This document shows positions 18,450 through 28,554 of a DNA stretch of 64,000 nucleotides, in pieces. The notes beneath the pieces are model-generated. The model was not told where the DNA came from. It made no database searches and worked only from the letters and a program-made list of their open reading frames with translations. Position numbers and translations under genes: made by a program. The stretch is from an uncultured Alphaproteobacteria bacterium (GTDB taxonomy: Bacteria > Pseudomonadota > Alphaproteobacteria > SP197), in assembly GCA_958295695.1 (NCBI GenBank), contig OY282363.1, positions 1,802,225 to 1,866,224 of the forward strand, given 5' to 3'. The stretch's first letter is position 1, and each line of letters opens with the position of its first letter.

Positions 18450-19409
18450 CTACACGATACGTCCCAGCCGGACGGCCGTCTTGCCCTTCGCCGGCTCGCG
18501 CGCGGGCATGACCATGACGCAGTCGGGGTAGGGGGTGCGGATATCCTTGCCGCCGTCGGCGCCGATCAACGCGCCTTCCCTCGGCACGACCTCGAAACCC
18601 TCGAAGGCGCGGGCGAAGGCGAAGTCGTCGGTCTCGACGGTGACGGGACCGGACACCTCGATGAAGAGCTGCTCCCCGTCGTCGGTCTCGCCCAGGTGCT
18701 CGGCGAGAAAGGCGGGGTCGACGGCGTCGTGGCAACGCAGGAAGCGCAGGCTCGTTTCGATCGCGACCCGCGCCGCCGCTTCGTGGAAGTGGTAGCCGCA
18801 CTCGACGAGGCAGGACGCCCGCCCGGTCGAGGGATCGTCGAACCGGACGTAGTCTCGGAGCCGTTTGCCCGCGGCGTGGCCGGCGTCGATCACCACGTGA
18901 CGGGGCGCGCCGAGCGCCGCGGCGAGGGCGCGGCCCTCGGCCCGGACGCCGGCGAGCAGCATGGGCGCCTGCGGCAGGTCGACCGAGTGGATGTCGAGCA
19001 GGCGGTCCACCGTGTCGATGACGGGCCTGATCTCCCGGGCGCGCGCGAGCTCGACGCTCTCGCGCCCGACGTCGAGCGTCTCCTCGTCCCACAGCCGGTT
19101 GAAGTCCTCCTCGACGAAGCGGGAGAGATAGGGATGGCTGGCGTCGAAGGTCTCGTAGGCCGCGACGTTGGCGAAGCCGAGCGTGAGCTTCCCGCGCGTC
19201 GGCCGCACGTCACGCTCGAAGAGGAAGCGCAGGGCGTGCGCGCCGCAGACTTCGTTGCCATGGGTCAGGGCGTTGATCATGAGGTGCGCGCCGGGCTCTC
19301 CGCTGTCGAAGGTCGTGACGTAGTCGACGCCCGTGTTGCCCGCCCTGTAGGGCGCGATGTCGCAGGGCGTCAGGTGGACGCCATGGGGCGCCGCGGCGCT
19401 TTCGGTCAT
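18450..19409 (-). CDS. Succinylglutamate desuccinylase/aspartoacylase family hydrolase
   Basis: A 319-residue zinc hydrolase of the M14-like AstE/AspA family. Zinc ligands are H50 and E53 in LTHGNEVCG and H141 in LLDIHSVD; a catalytic-type glutamate sits in LVECGYHF. The C-terminal beta domain (residues about 230-319) is present. Enzymes of this family remove acyl groups from N-acyl amino acids; substrate is not clear. It follows the NAD kinase gene by 19 bases on the same strand and precedes the helicase gene by about 57 bases. Confidence 0.85.
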   Translation of the reverse strand: MTESAAAPHGVHLTPCDIAPYRAGNTGVDYVTTFDSGEPGAHLMINALTHGNEVCGAHALRFLFERDVRPTRGKLTLGFANVAAYETFDASHPYLSRFVEEDFNRLWDEETLDVGRESVELARAREIRPVIDTVDRLLDIHSVDLPQAPMLLAGVRAEGRALAAALGAPRHVVIDAGHAAGKRLRDYVRFDDPSTGRASCLVECGYHFHEAAARVAIETSLRFLRCHDAVDPAFLAEHLGETDDGEQLFIEVSGPVTVETDDFAFARAFEGFEVVPREGALIGADGGKDIRTPYPDCVMVMPAREPAKGKTAVRLGRIV

Positions 19410-19428
19410 GGGGGGCTCCGGCGGCGGG

Positions 19429-20196
19429 TCAGGTCTGGAACTGCTCCATCAGGATGCGTTCCTCGAGGTCGTGCTCGGCGTCGAACAGCAGGCGCGCCGC
19501 GCGGGTCTCGTCGGTTTCGACCGCGACACGGACCGCGTCGCGCACCTCGGTGGAGTCGGCCGACGCGCTCACCGGACGCTTCCCGTGCTCCAGGACCTCG
19601 AAGCCGACCCTGGTGCGCTCGGGCAGGATGGCGCCGCGCCAGCGGCGCGGCCGGAAGGCGCTGATCGGCGTCAATGCGAGGCTGCGCGAGCCGATCGGAA
19701 GGATGGGGCCGTGGGCCGAGAGGTTGTAGGCCGTGCTGCCGGCGGCGGTGGACACCAGCACGCCGTCGCACATCAGCTCCTTCATGCGCACGACGCCGTC
19801 GACCGTGACGCGGATCTTCGCGGTCTGCCGTGTCTCGCGAAAGAGCGCGACCTCGTTGATCGCCAGGGCCTCCCCGACCGCGCCGTGGATGTCGGTCGTG
19901 GTCACGCGCAGCGGGTTGAGCGCGGTCGTCTCGGCCGCCTCGATGCGCTCGACGAGGCCGTCCTCCTCGTAGGCGTTCATCAGGAACCCTACCGAGCCCC
20001 GGTTCATGCCGTAGACCGCGACCTCCTCGCCCAGGCGCCGGCGCAACGTCTCCAGCATGAATCCGTCGCCGCCCAGAGCCACGATCACGTCGGCTCCGGC
20101 CGTGTCCCGGACGCCGTAACGCTCCTCCAGCCGCGCCTTGGCGCGACGGGCCTTCCGGGCGTCGGACGCCACGAACGCGATCTTCGGTCTGGCCAC
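19429..20196 (-). CDS. nadK: NAD kinase
   Basis: A 255-residue NAD kinase, which phosphorylates NAD to NADP with ATP. The GGDGFML motif near residues 38-44 is the ATP/NAD site, and [17 protein letters not shown] is the second family signature. I chose the GTG at 20196 because the protein then begins [10 protein letters not shown], the usual first beta strand; a longer frame upstream runs through the divergent gene's leader. The sequence ends with an acidic tail typical of alphaproteobacterial NadK. The gene faces away from the isomerase gene at 20330. Confidence 0.9.
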   Translation of the reverse strand: MARPKIAFVASDARKARRAKARLEERYGVRDTAGADVIVALGGDGFMLETLRRRLGEEVAVYGMNRGSVGFLMNAYEEDGLVERIEAAETTALNPLRVTTTDIHGAVGEALAINEVALFRETRQTAKIRVTVDGVVRMKELMCDGVLVSTAAGSTAYNLSAHGPILPIGSRSLALTPISAFRPRRWRGAILPERTRVGFEVLEHGKRPVSASADSTEVRDAVRVAVETDETRAARLLFDAEHDLEERILMEQFQT

Positions 20197-20329
20197 GCGG
20201 GTCTCCGCTCGAAAGGGCCGCGCGACATGTATAATGGCGAACGGCCGGGCGGGGAACGACCGTTCGCCATTGCCCGCCGCCCGCCCGCGGGCGCGGGTCC
20301 CCTCCCGCCGTTGTCCGGAGCCGCGTCCG

Positions 20330-21199
20330 ATGCCCCGCTTCGCCGCCAACCTCTCCACCCTGTTCGGCGAGTCGCCCTTCCTGGACCGCTTCGCCGCCGC
20401 GAAGGACGCCGGGTTCGCGGCCGTCGAGGTGCAGGACGCCTACGACACGCCCGCCGGGGAGGTGAGGGCGGCGCTGGACGACGCGGGCCTGGAGCTGGTG
20501 CTGGCCAACGCGCCCTCCGGCGGCGCGGCCGCGGGCCACGGCGGTCTCGCCGCGCTGCCGGGCCGCGAGCGGGAGTTCGCCGAGACCGTGGACACCGCGC
20601 TCGCCTGGGCGGCGGTCGCCGGCTGCCCCAGGCTCCACGTCATGTCGGGCGTCCTTCCCGCCGGCGCCGGCGTCGGCGACTGCGAGGAGGTCATGGTCTC
20701 CAACCTGAGGACGGCCGCGAAGCGGGCCGCGGCCCAGGGCGCGACGCTTCTGGTCGAACCCATCAACACGCGCGACGCGCCGGGCTACATCGTGAGCCGC
20801 CAGCGCCAGGCGCGGCGCATCGTCGAGGCCGTCGGCGCGGACAACGTGCGCGTCCAGTTCGATTTCTACCACTGCCAGGTCATGGAGGGCGATCTCGCGC
20901 GCCGCTTCGCCGAGCAACTCCCGTTGATCGGCCACGTCCAGATTTCCGACAACCCCGGCCGCCACGAGCCCGGCTCCGGCGAGATCGCTTGGCCCTACCT
21001 CTTCGAGCTGATCGACCGGAGCGGCTACGACGGCTGGGTCGGCGCGGAATACACTCCAAAGGGAGAAACGGCCGCCGGCCTGGGGTGGCTCGCGGCGGCG
21101 AGGGGTTGGCGTGGCCCCGTTATCCGCGATGGGGTTTCCTTGGCCACGACCTACCCGGACCGCAACAGGCGCACCGCCGCGTCGCGTTCGAAGAGATAG
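20330..21199 (+). CDS. Hydroxypyruvate isomerase-family TIM-barrel protein
   Basis: A 289-residue sugar-phosphate-isomerase-like TIM barrel. Recognisable strands include [69 protein letters not shown] and GAEYTPKG. These carry the metal-binding E, D, H and E of the Hyi family, which interconverts hydroxypyruvate and tartronate semialdehyde. The start at 20330 fits the family's first strand. Its last 49 bases overlap the end of recG on the other strand, so the C-terminal tail (residues after about 270, Arg-rich) may be an extension by read-through. Confidence 0.85.
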   Translation: MPRFAANLSTLFGESPFLDRFAAAKDAGFAAVEVQDAYDTPAGEVRAALDDAGLELVLANAPSGGAAAGHGGLAALPGREREFAETVDTALAWAAVAGCPRLHVMSGVLPAGAGVGDCEEVMVSNLRTAAKRAAAQGATLLVEPINTRDAPGYIVSRQRQARRIVEAVGADNVRVQFDFYHCQVMEGDLARRFAEQLPLIGHVQISDNPGRHEPGSGEIAWPYLFELIDRSGYDGWVGAEYTPKGETAAGLGWLAAARGWRGPVIRDGVSLATTYPDRNRRTAASRSKR

Positions 21200-23232
21200 A
21201 GCAGGATTCGCAGCGCCTTGCCGCGCTCGCCGGCGAGCGCGGGGTCGCGGGAGAGGATGAGACGCGCGTCGTCGCGCGCGGCGGCGAGCAGGTCGGGCCG
21301 TTCGACGACGTCGGCGACGCGGAACTGGGGCAACCCGCTCTGCCGGGCGCCCAGGAGCTCGCCCGCGCCGCGCAGCTTCAGATCTTCCTCGGCGATGACG
21401 AACCCGTCCTCGCTCCGGCGCAGAATGTCGATGCGCGACCGCGCGGTCTCGCCCAGCGGCCGGGCGTAGAGCAGCAGGCAACTGGACGGCCGGTCGCCGC
21501 GTCCGACGCGGCCGCGAAGCTGGTGGAGCTGCGCGAGGCCGAAGCGTTCGGCGTGCTCGACCACCACGATCGTCGCGTCCGGCACGTCGACGCCCACCTC
21601 GATCACCGTGGTGGCGACCAGGATATCGAGCCCGCCCGTGACGAAACGCTCCATGACATCATCGCGGTCCGGCCCCTTCATGCGTCCGTGGATCAGCCCG
21701 ACGCGGTCGCCGAAGACGAGCGAGAGCGCCTTGTGCCGTTCCTCTGCGGCGGCGAGGTCGCTGTCCTCGCTGTCCTCGACCAGTGGGCAGATCCAGTAGA
21801 CCCGGTCGCCCTTGGCGGTGGCCCGCCCGACGGCCCGCGCCACCTCGTCCAGACGGTCGAGCGGCATGGCCCGCGTCGCCACCGGTTTCCGGCCCGCGGG
21901 CTTTTCGGTGAGCTGCGAGACATCGAGGTCGCCGAAGGCGGTCATTTGCAGCGTGCGGGGAATCGGCGTCGCCGTCATGACCAGGACATGGACGCCCCGG
22001 CCCTTGGCGGTCAGGGCGAGGCGCTGGTGGACGCCGAAGCGGTGCTGTTCGTCGATCGCCACGAACGCCAGGTCGCGGAACGCCACATCCTCCTGGATCA
22101 GCGCATGGGTGCCGACGACGAGCCGCGCGGCGCCTCCGGCGAGGGCGTCGAGTTTCGCCTCGCGCGCCTTCCCCTTGTCCCGTCCCGTCAACAGCGCGAT
22201 TTCGACGCCGGCCTCGGCGGCCGCCCGGTTCAGCGTCGCGTGGTGTTGACGCGCCAGGAGTTCGGTGGGCGCGAGCAGGGCGGCCTGCCTGCCCGCCTCG
22301 ACGGCGTTGAGCATGGCCATGAGCGCCACCAGGGTCTTGCCGCTGCCGACATCGCCCTGCAGGAGCCGCAGCATCCGGTCTTCGCCGGCCATGTCGCCGA
22401 GAATCTCGCCGATGGCGGTTCGCTGCGAGGGTGTCAGGGAGAACGGCAGGGACCTCTCGACGGCCCGGCGCAAGGCCCCGCCGCCCGCCACCGCGCGGCC
22501 TTTGGTCCTCTTCTGGGAAGCGCGGACGAGGGCCAGGGCGAGCTGGTTGGCGAGCAGTTCGTCGAAGGCGAGGCGCTCGCGGGGCGGGGCGTCCCGCTCC
22601 AGATCCCGCCGGTTCTCCGGGGAATGGACCGCCTTGACCGCGTCGCGCCAGGCCGGCCAGCCCCGCTGGGCCAGATGGGCCGGGTCGAGCCATTCGGGCA
22701 GCGGCCCGAGCCGTTCGAGCGCGCCGGCGACGGCCTTGCGCAAGACCTTGGGCGTCAGGCCGTCCGTCAAGGGATAGACGGGCTCGATCCGCGGCAGGCT
22801 GTCCCGGTCGGCCGGCGCGACCACGTGGTCGGGATGAACCATTTGCAGGTCGTCGCCGTAACGCTCGAGCCTGCCGCTGACGACACGGGTTTCGCCCGCG
22901 GGAAGCAGGCGCGCCAGATAGTCCTCGTTGGCATGGAAGTAGACCAGGGTCAGGAGGGCGCCGCGGTCGTGGCATGCGATCCGGTAGGGCTGGCGCTTGT
23001 TGTGCGGTTTGCGGTGTTCGTCGATCGCGACCGTCGCGGTCACGACGCCGCCCGGCGCGGCGCTCGCCAGGTCGGGCGCCATGGTGCGGTCGATGACTCC
23101 CGTGGGCAGATGCCAGAGGAGGTCGACGATCCGCGGACCCGCGACCTTGTCGACGAGCTTGGCGAGGCGGGGGCCGATACCGTCGATCCCGGTGACGGGC
23201 GCGAACAGGGGGAAGAGGATCTCCGGCCTCAT
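21151..23232 (-). CDS. recG: ATP-dependent DNA helicase RecG
   Basis: A 693-residue RecG, which remodels stalled forks and branched DNA. The wedge/OB domain is at about 60-160. Walker A is GDVGSGKT near 294, the DEQH box is near 392 (AIDEQHRFG), then TATPIPRTL and the motif-VI region QLRGRVGRG, followed by the C-terminal FRVADVVERPDLL helix. I choose the ATG at 23232 (MRPEILFPLFAPV, the usual alphaproteobacterial start), although GGAGG is only two bases before it; the ATG at 23244 is an alternative. It stands divergently from sdhE and mfd, a conserved alphaproteobacterial arrangement. Confidence 0.95.
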   Translation of the reverse strand: MRPEILFPLFAPVTGIDGIGPRLAKLVDKVAGPRIVDLLWHLPTGVIDRTMAPDLASAAPGGVVTATVAIDEHRKPHNKRQPYRIACHDRGALLTLVYFHANEDYLARLLPAGETRVVSGRLERYGDDLQMVHPDHVVAPADRDSLPRIEPVYPLTDGLTPKVLRKAVAGALERLGPLPEWLDPAHLAQRGWPAWRDAVKAVHSPENRRDLERDAPPRERLAFDELLANQLALALVRASQKRTKGRAVAGGGALRRAVERSLPFSLTPSQRTAIGEILGDMAGEDRMLRLLQGDVGSGKTLVALMAMLNAVEAGRQAALLAPTELLARQHHATLNRAAAEAGVEIALLTGRDKGKAREAKLDALAGGAARLVVGTHALIQEDVAFRDLAFVAIDEQHRFGVHQRLALTAKGRGVHVLVMTATPIPRTLQMTAFGDLDVSQLTEKPAGRKPVATRAMPLDRLDEVARAVGRATAKGDRVYWICPLVEDSEDSDLAAAEERHKALSLVFGDRVGLIHGRMKGPDRDDVMERFVTGGLDILVATTVIEVGVDVPDATIVVVEHAERFGLAQLHQLRGRVGRGDRPSSCLLLYARPLGETARSRIDILRRSEDGFVIAEEDLKLRGAGELLGARQSGLPQFRVADVVERPDLLAAARDDARLILSRDPALAGERGKALRILLYLFERDAAVRLLRSG

Positions 23233-23320
23233 GGCCTCCAGCATAAGGCCGCCGCGGGCGGGTGACATCCCGCGGGGGGCGCGTTACACGGAGCGCCTTC
23301 CACAAGCGTCCCGCACCCTC

Positions 23321-23584
23321 ATGCCGTTCACGCGCGAGCAGATCGTCAAGCGCCTTCGCTACCGTTCCTGGCACCGCGGCACACGGGAACTCGACCTGCT
23401 CGTGGGCCGCTTCGCGGACGAGACCCTGGAGTCGATGGACGACGGGCAGCTTCTCCGGTTCGAACGGCTTCTCGACCGGCCGGACCCGGACATCCACGAC
23501 TGGATCCTCGGCCGGAGACATCCTCCATCGGTGCAACGAAGCGATGTTCTCGATCTGTTGATCGAGTTCAACAAAGATGAATAA
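23321..23584 (+). CDS. sdhE: FAD assembly factor SdhE (succinate dehydrogenase assembly)
   Basis: An 87-residue all-helical protein of the SdhE/Sdh5 family, which helps attach FAD covalently to the succinate dehydrogenase flavoprotein. The defining RGxxE motif is present as RGTRE at 19-23, followed by LDLLVGRFAD and the acidic tail EFNKDE. Length matches the family. The gene overlaps the start of mfd by eight bases, so the two are translationally linked. The small 89-base gap to recG must hold both divergent promoters. Confidence 0.93.
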   Translation: MPFTREQIVKRLRYRSWHRGTRELDLLVGRFADETLESMDDGQLLRFERLLDRPDPDIHDWILGRRHPPSVQRSDVLDLLIEFNKDE

Positions 23585-26500
23585 CTTTATGAAAAACATA
23601 CAGGAAAGTCTCGTCAGAACCGGGCGCAACGTCATCTGCGGCGCTCCGGAAGGCGTCGACGCCATGGTGCTCGCCACGCTCGCCCGCGAGCTCGGCGGAC
23701 GCGACGCTCTCGTGGTGTTGCGGGACGCCGAGCGCGCCCGGCGCCTGTCGGACGCCCTGGGTTTCTTCGCGCCCGACGCGGCGGTCGTCTCGTTCCCCGG
23801 CTGGGATTGCCTGCCCTACGACCGCGTGTCGCCTCATCCCACCGTGGCGGGCCAGCGGCTGGCCGTCATGGGCGACCTCTGCGAACGCGCGGCGCGCGGC
23901 GGCGCGATGGTTCTGACCACCGCGGGCGCCTTGATCCAGCGCGTTCCGCCGCCCGATGTCCTGGCGCCGCTGCGGCGCCGCCTGGCGGAGGGCGACGAGG
24001 TCGACACCCATGCGCTACTGCGCGACCTCACGGCGATGGGCTACCACCGGGTCGGCACGGTGATGGAGCCGGGCGACCTGGCGCTGCGCGGCGACATCGT
24101 GGATGTCTTTCCGCCCGGCGCCGGAGAGCCCGCGCGAATCGAGTTCTTCGGCGACGAGATCGAACGGATCCGCGCCTTCGATCCCTTGAGTCAGCGGTCG
24201 TCCGGGAGACGCGAAAGCGTCGTCCTCGATCCGGCCAGCGAGGCCCTGCTCGACGAGGCCTCGATCGAACGGTTCCGCAACGGCTGGCGCGAGCTGTTCG
24301 GCGTCTCCGCGCGGGAGGACCCGGTCTACGAGGCCGTGGCGTCGGGCGCGCGCCATCCGGGCATGGAACACTGGCTCGGACTGTTCCATGACCGGCTCGA
24401 GCCTTTCGCGAGCTATCTCGAAGACCCCGTCGTCGTGTTCGACCATCGCATCGTCGAGGCCCGCGACGCCCGGCTCGAAACCGTCCGCGATCACTACGCC
24501 CACCGGCGGGACGAGGGCGACGGGGGCCTTTCCGACGGCGCGCCGCCCTACCGCGCCGTGGAGCCCGGGCGCCTCTACATGACCGTACCCGCCTGGGACG
24601 ACATGTTGGCCGGCAAGACCGTCGTCGAGCTTTCGCCGTTTTCGGAGCCGCCGTCCGGCGACGTTCGGGTGCTGGAGGCCGGAGGCCGGCAGGGTCACGC
24701 GTTCAACGCCGAACGACGGCGGAGCGACATCAACCTGTTCGACGCCGTCGCGGATCACCTGGCCGGTCATCGCGCCGGGAACCGTCGCGTGATCGTCGCC
24801 GGTCTGTCCGTCGGCAGCCGCAACCGCTTGGTTCGCCTGCTGAACGAACATGGCGTCGACCGCATCGAACCGGTCGTCAACGGCGAAGGGCCGCGGGGAC
24901 TCGCCGCCGATACGGTCGCCGCGGCGGTTCTGGGGCTGGAGCGCGGGTTCGTCACCGACGATCTGGCGCTCGTCACCGAGCAGGACATCCTGGGCGACCG
25001 TATCGCACGGTCGACGCGCCGCCGCGCGCGGCGCGACACCGAACGTTTCCTGGAGGAGGCGTCCCAGCTCTCCGAAGGCGACATCGTCGTTCACGTGGAG
25101 CACGGCATCGGACGCTTCGACGGCCTGCAGACCCTCACGCTGGGCGATGCGCCCCACGACTGCCTGAGACTGGTCTACGACGGCGACGACAGGCTCTTCG
25201 TTCCGGTCGAGAACGTCGAGGTGCTGTCGCGCTACGGCTCCCACGACGCGGTCGTGCAGCTCGACAGGCTGGGCAGCGCGAGCTGGCAGTCGCGCAGGGC
25301 CCGGCTCAAGGAGCGCATCGCCGAGATGGCGGGCGAGCTGCTCAAGGTCGCGGCCGAACGCAGAACCCGGCCCGGCCCGCGGATACGGGTGGCGGAGGGC
25401 CTCTACCAGGAGTTCTGCGCCCGGTTCCCGTTCCAGGAAACCGACGACCAGGAGAAGGCCATCGGAGACGTGCTGGACGATCTTGGGTCGGGCCGCGCCA
25501 TGGACCGTCTGGTGTGCGGCGACGTCGGTTTCGGCAAGACGGAGGTCGCCCTGCGCGCGGCGTTCGCGGCGGTCGTGGAGGGCTTCCAGGTGGCCGTCGT
25601 GGCGCCGACGACCCTGCTTGCGCGCCAGCACCACGCGACCTTCGCCGAGCGGTTCCGGGGCTCGCCGGTCGAGCTCCGCCAACTCTCCCGGCTCGTCGCC
25701 CCGAAGGAGGCGCGGCGGACGAAGGCGGAGATCGAGAGCGGCAAGGTCGATATCGCGATCGGCACGCACGCGCTGCTCGCCAGGGATGTCTCGTTCGGGA
25801 ACATGGGGCTGTTGATCGTCGACGAGGAGCAGCACTTCGGCGTGGTCCACAAGGAGCGCCTGAAGCAGCTCAAGGCGAACGTCCACGTCCTCACGCTGAC
25901 CGCGACGCCGATTCCGCGCACGCTCCAGATGTCTCTGGCCGGCGTGAAGGACCTCAGCCTCATCGCCACCGCGCCGGTCGACCGGCTGGCGGTGCGCACC
26001 TTCGTCGGCCCGTTCGATTCCGTCACGGCGCGCGAGGCGATCCGCCGCGAACGGTTCCGCGGCGGCCAGACCTACTTCGTCTGCCCGCGCATCGCCGATC
26101 TCGGACGGATCCACAAGCAGCTCGAACAGCTGATTCCCGAAGCCCGGTTCGCGGTCGCCCACGGGCGGATGCCGGGCGCCGCGCTGGAGAAGGTCATGGA
26201 GGCGTTCTACGACGGCGACGTGGACGTGCTGATCTCGACCGCGATCGTGGAATCCGGCCTCGACATCCCCAACGTCAACACCATGATCGTCTACCGCGCC
26301 GACATGTTCGGCCTGGCCCAGCTCTACCAGCTCCGCGGCCGGATCGGCCGGTCGAAGGCCCGCGCCTACGCCTACCTGACGCTGCCGCAAGGCAAGAAGA
26401 TAACGCCCGCGGCCCTGCGCAGGCTCGAGGTCCTTTCCCGCCTCGACACGCTGGGCGCGGGTTTCAGCCTGGCGAGCCACGATCTCGACATCCGCGGCGC

Positions 26501-27098
26501 GGGCAACCTTCTGGGAACGGAGCAGTCCGGCCACATCAAGGAGGTCGGCGTCGAGCTCTACCAGCAGATGCTGGAGGAGGCGGTGGAGGCCCTGCGCGCC
26601 GAACGGGAAGGGATCGAGCCCCGGCGCGGCGCATGGACACCGGAGATCGCCGTGGGTTCGGCGGTCCTCATTCCCGACGACTATGTCCGCGACCTCGACG
26701 TCAGGCTCGGTCTCTACCGCCGCATCGCCGCCCTGGAGGACAGGGAGGAGATCGACGACCTCAGGATGGAGCTCGACGACCGTTTCGGCGAGCCGCCCGT
26801 GGCGGTCGACAACCTGCTCGAGATCGTCGCGATCAAGGCTTCGTGCCGCAAGGCGGGGATCGCCAAGCTCGACGCCGGCCCGCGCGGCGCCATCGTGTCG
26901 TTTCGCGACGACGCCTTCGCCAATCCGGCCGGCCTGGTCGACTGGATCGCGGGCCAGACCGGCGCGGCGAAGCTGCGGCCCGACCACCGGGTCGTCGTCA
27001 TGCGGAACTGGGACAAGGTGGACGCCCGTCTCGCCGGCGCCCGGGATCTCGCCGAAATCTTCGCCGGCATCGCCGAGGCGCGGGACGCGGCCGCGTAG
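23577..27098 (+). CDS. mfd: Transcription-repair coupling factor Mfd
   Basis: A 1,173-residue translocase that removes stalled RNA polymerase and recruits UvrA. The UvrB-like N-terminal module fills about residues 1-400. The RNA polymerase-interaction (CarD-like) domain is near 500 (GDIVVHVEHGIGRFDGL). The RecG-like motor has GDVGFGKTEVALRAAFAA near 647 and DEEQHFG near 747, then TATPIPRTLQM and QLRGRIGRSKA. The C-terminal D7 domain is complete. Length is close to the E. coli protein, with no internal break. The ATG at 23577 lies inside sdhE; a second in-frame ATG at 23589 is possible. Confidence 0.96.
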   Translation: MNNFMKNIQESLVRTGRNVICGAPEGVDAMVLATLARELGGRDALVVLRDAERARRLSDALGFFAPDAAVVSFPGWDCLPYDRVSPHPTVAGQRLAVMGDLCERAARGGAMVLTTAGALIQRVPPPDVLAPLRRRLAEGDEVDTHALLRDLTAMGYHRVGTVMEPGDLALRGDIVDVFPPGAGEPARIEFFGDEIERIRAFDPLSQRSSGRRESVVLDPASEALLDEASIERFRNGWRELFGVSAREDPVYEAVASGARHPGMEHWLGLFHDRLEPFASYLEDPVVVFDHRIVEARDARLETVRDHYAHRRDEGDGGLSDGAPPYRAVEPGRLYMTVPAWDDMLAGKTVVELSPFSEPPSGDVRVLEAGGRQGHAFNAERRRSDINLFDAVADHLAGHRAGNRRVIVAGLSVGSRNRLVRLLNEHGVDRIEPVVNGEGPRGLAADTVAAAVLGLERGFVTDDLALVTEQDILGDRIARSTRRRARRDTERFLEEASQLSEGDIVVHVEHGIGRFDGLQTLTLGDAPHDCLRLVYDGDDRLFVPVENVEVLSRYGSHDAVVQLDRLGSASWQSRRARLKERIAEMAGELLKVAAERRTRPGPRIRVAEGLYQEFCARFPFQETDDQEKAIGDVLDDLGSGRAMDRLVCGDVGFGKTEVALRAAFAAVVEGFQVAVVAPTTLLARQHHATFAERFRGSPVELRQLSRLVAPKEARRTKAEIESGKVDIAIGTHALLARDVSFGNMGLLIVDEEQHFGVVHKERLKQLKANVHVLTLTATPIPRTLQMSLAGVKDLSLIATAPVDRLAVRTFVGPFDSVTAREAIRRERFRGGQTYFVCPRIADLGRIHKQLEQLIPEARFAVAHGRMPGAALEKVMEAFYDGDVDVLISTAIVESGLDIPNVNTMIVYRADMFGLAQLYQLRGRIGRSKARAYAYLTLPQGKKITPAALRRLEVLSRLDTLGAGFSLASHDLDIRGAGNLLGTEQSGHIKEVGVELYQQMLEEAVEALRAEREGIEPRRGAWTPEIAVGSAVLIPDDYVRDLDVRLGLYRRIAALEDREEIDDLRMELDDRFGEPPVAVDNLLEIVAIKASCRKAGIAKLDAGPRGAIVSFRDDAFANPAGLVDWIAGQTGAAKLRPDHRVVVMRNWDKVDARLAGARDLAEIFAGIAEARDAAA

Positions 27099-27104
27099 GA
27101 CGGC

Positions 27105-27743
27105 TCAGGCGGCCGAGGTCCGATGGGCCGTGTCGATCATGCGCTGCAGCACTTCGGGCGACTGCGCGCCGGACACGGCGTAGCGGCCGTCGAGGATGAA
27201 GCAGGGCACGCCGTCGATCCCGATGCGCTGGGCCAGATTGTGCTCGGCCAGCACGGTGTCGGCGCCGTCGCCGCTGTCCAGGAAGGCTTCGGCGTCGTCG
27301 CGGGCGAGACCGGACGCCTCGGCCAGGTCGGCGAGGAGGCCGGGATGTCCGATGTCGACGCCCCTGATGAAGTAGGCCGCGAACATCTCCTCGACCAGCC
27401 TGTCCTGAACGCCGCGTTCGCCCGCCCAGCCGATCAGCCGGTGGGCCGCCACGGTCGAAGGCGTGCGGTGGATATCGCCGAAGGCGAACGCAATGCCTTC
27501 CTCCAGGCCGGCTTGGGAAATCGTGCGGTAGAACGCCGTCGCGCGACGCGAACCGCCGAACTTGAGCGCGAGATAGGCGTTTCGCTCCATGCCGCCGACC
27601 GGCATGTCCGGATTCAGCATGAAGGCGCGCCACCGGATCTGGGGCCGTCTGGCCTCCGGCGCCGTCCCGAGCGATTTCTCGAGCCGCCGCTTGCCGATGT
27701 AGCACCAGGGGCAGACGGGATCGGAGAAGACGTCGAGGATCAT
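27105..27743 (-). CDS. DsbA-family oxidoreductase, FrnE-like
   Basis: A 212-residue cytosolic-type thioredoxin-fold protein. The active site is CPWC at about residues 11-14 (VFSDPVCPWCYIGKRRLE), followed by the helical insertion and the cis-proline region GIDGVPCFIL. There is no signal peptide. The COG2761/FrnE group catalyses disulfide isomerisation or glutathione-type reactions (2-hydroxychromene-2-carboxylate isomerase is related). It converges with mfd, the two stops being only six bases apart, and follows an SDR gene on its own strand by about 50 bases. Confidence 0.88.
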   Translation of the reverse strand: MILDVFSDPVCPWCYIGKRRLEKSLGTAPEARRPQIRWRAFMLNPDMPVGGMERNAYLALKFGGSRRATAFYRTISQAGLEEGIAFAFGDIHRTPSTVAAHRLIGWAGERGVQDRLVEEMFAAYFIRGVDIGHPGLLADLAEASGLARDDAEAFLDSGDGADTVLAEHNLAQRIGIDGVPCFILDGRYAVSGAQSPEVLQRMIDTAHRTSAA

Positions 27744-27792
27744 GGCGCACTCCAGCTTGCGGCGAACCGGGCCGGAAGGGACCGGGCCCCGA

Positions 27793-28554
27793 TCAGGGCT
27801 GCGGGGCCCTGGCCGTGAGCCCGCCGTCGCAAACCATGAGCTGGCCGGTCGTGAAGGCCGATTCGTCGCTCGCCAGCCACAGGGCCAGGCCCGCGATGTC
27901 GCCGGGCCGTCCGATCCGCCCGATGGGCTGGTTGGCGTCCAGCGCCTTGGCCGCTTCGGCGGGGTCGGCGACGCTCGCCAGATAGGCGTCCATCATGTCG
28001 GTCTCGATCCAGCCCGGACAGATCGCGTTGCAGCGGATGTTCCGGCCGCCGTGGTCGACCGCGATCGCGCGGGACAGCGCGTGCACGGCGCCTTTCGTGG
28101 CGCAGTAGGCCGCGAGGCCCGGATCGGCCACGAAGCCGTCGTAGCTTCCGATGTTGACGATCGAGCCGCCTCCGGCCTCGGCCATCGAGGGGATCGCCGC
28201 GCGGCAGGTCAGGAAAACCCCGCGCACGTTGACCGCGAAGATGCGGTCCCATTCCTCGTCGGTCGTCTCGACCACCGTCTTCTCGATCTGGATCGCGGCG
28301 TTGTTGACGAGAACGTCGAGACCGCCGAACAGCGCGCCCGCCGCCTCGATCAGCCGGTTGGCGTGGTCCGCCGAGGCGATGTCGCCCGGAATGAAGACGA
28401 CCGGGCCGTCGTCGGCGAACGCCTCGGACGGCGCCGACCGCGCGGTCGCCACTACCCGGGCGCCTTCGGCCGCGAAACGCTCCACGATGGCGCGGCCGAT
28501 GCCCTTCGATCCGCCCGTCACGACGCAGCGCTTGTTCTCGAGCCGTCCGCCCAT
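27793..28554 (-). CDS. Short-chain dehydrogenase/reductase
   Basis: A 253-residue classical SDR with the nucleotide loop TGGSKGIG at 13-20, NNAA at 84-87 and the catalytic S137, Y150 and K154. An arginine after the second strand (ATARS) favours NADP. The C-terminal FTTGQLMVCDGGLTA is the expected substrate-loop end. It lies upstream of the FrnE-like gene on the same strand. The region upstream (28555-28853) contains no gene apart from a stem-loop. Confidence 0.87.
   Translation of the reverse strand: MGGRLENKRCVVTGGSKGIGRAIVERFAAEGARVVATARSAPSEAFADDGPVVFIPGDIASADHANRLIEAAGALFGGLDVLVNNAAIQIEKTVVETTDEEWDRIFAVNVRGVFLTCRAAIPSMAEAGGGSIVNIGSYDGFVADPGLAAYCATKGAVHALSRAIAVDHGGRNIRCNAICPGWIETDMMDAYLASVADPAEAAKALDANQPIGRIGRPGDIAGLALWLASDESAFTTGQLMVCDGGLTARAPQP

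Noticed and set aside
24015-26987. 990-codon open frame antisense to mfd
   Set aside because: It has no domain resemblance, and codon periodicity is explained by mfd on the other strand.
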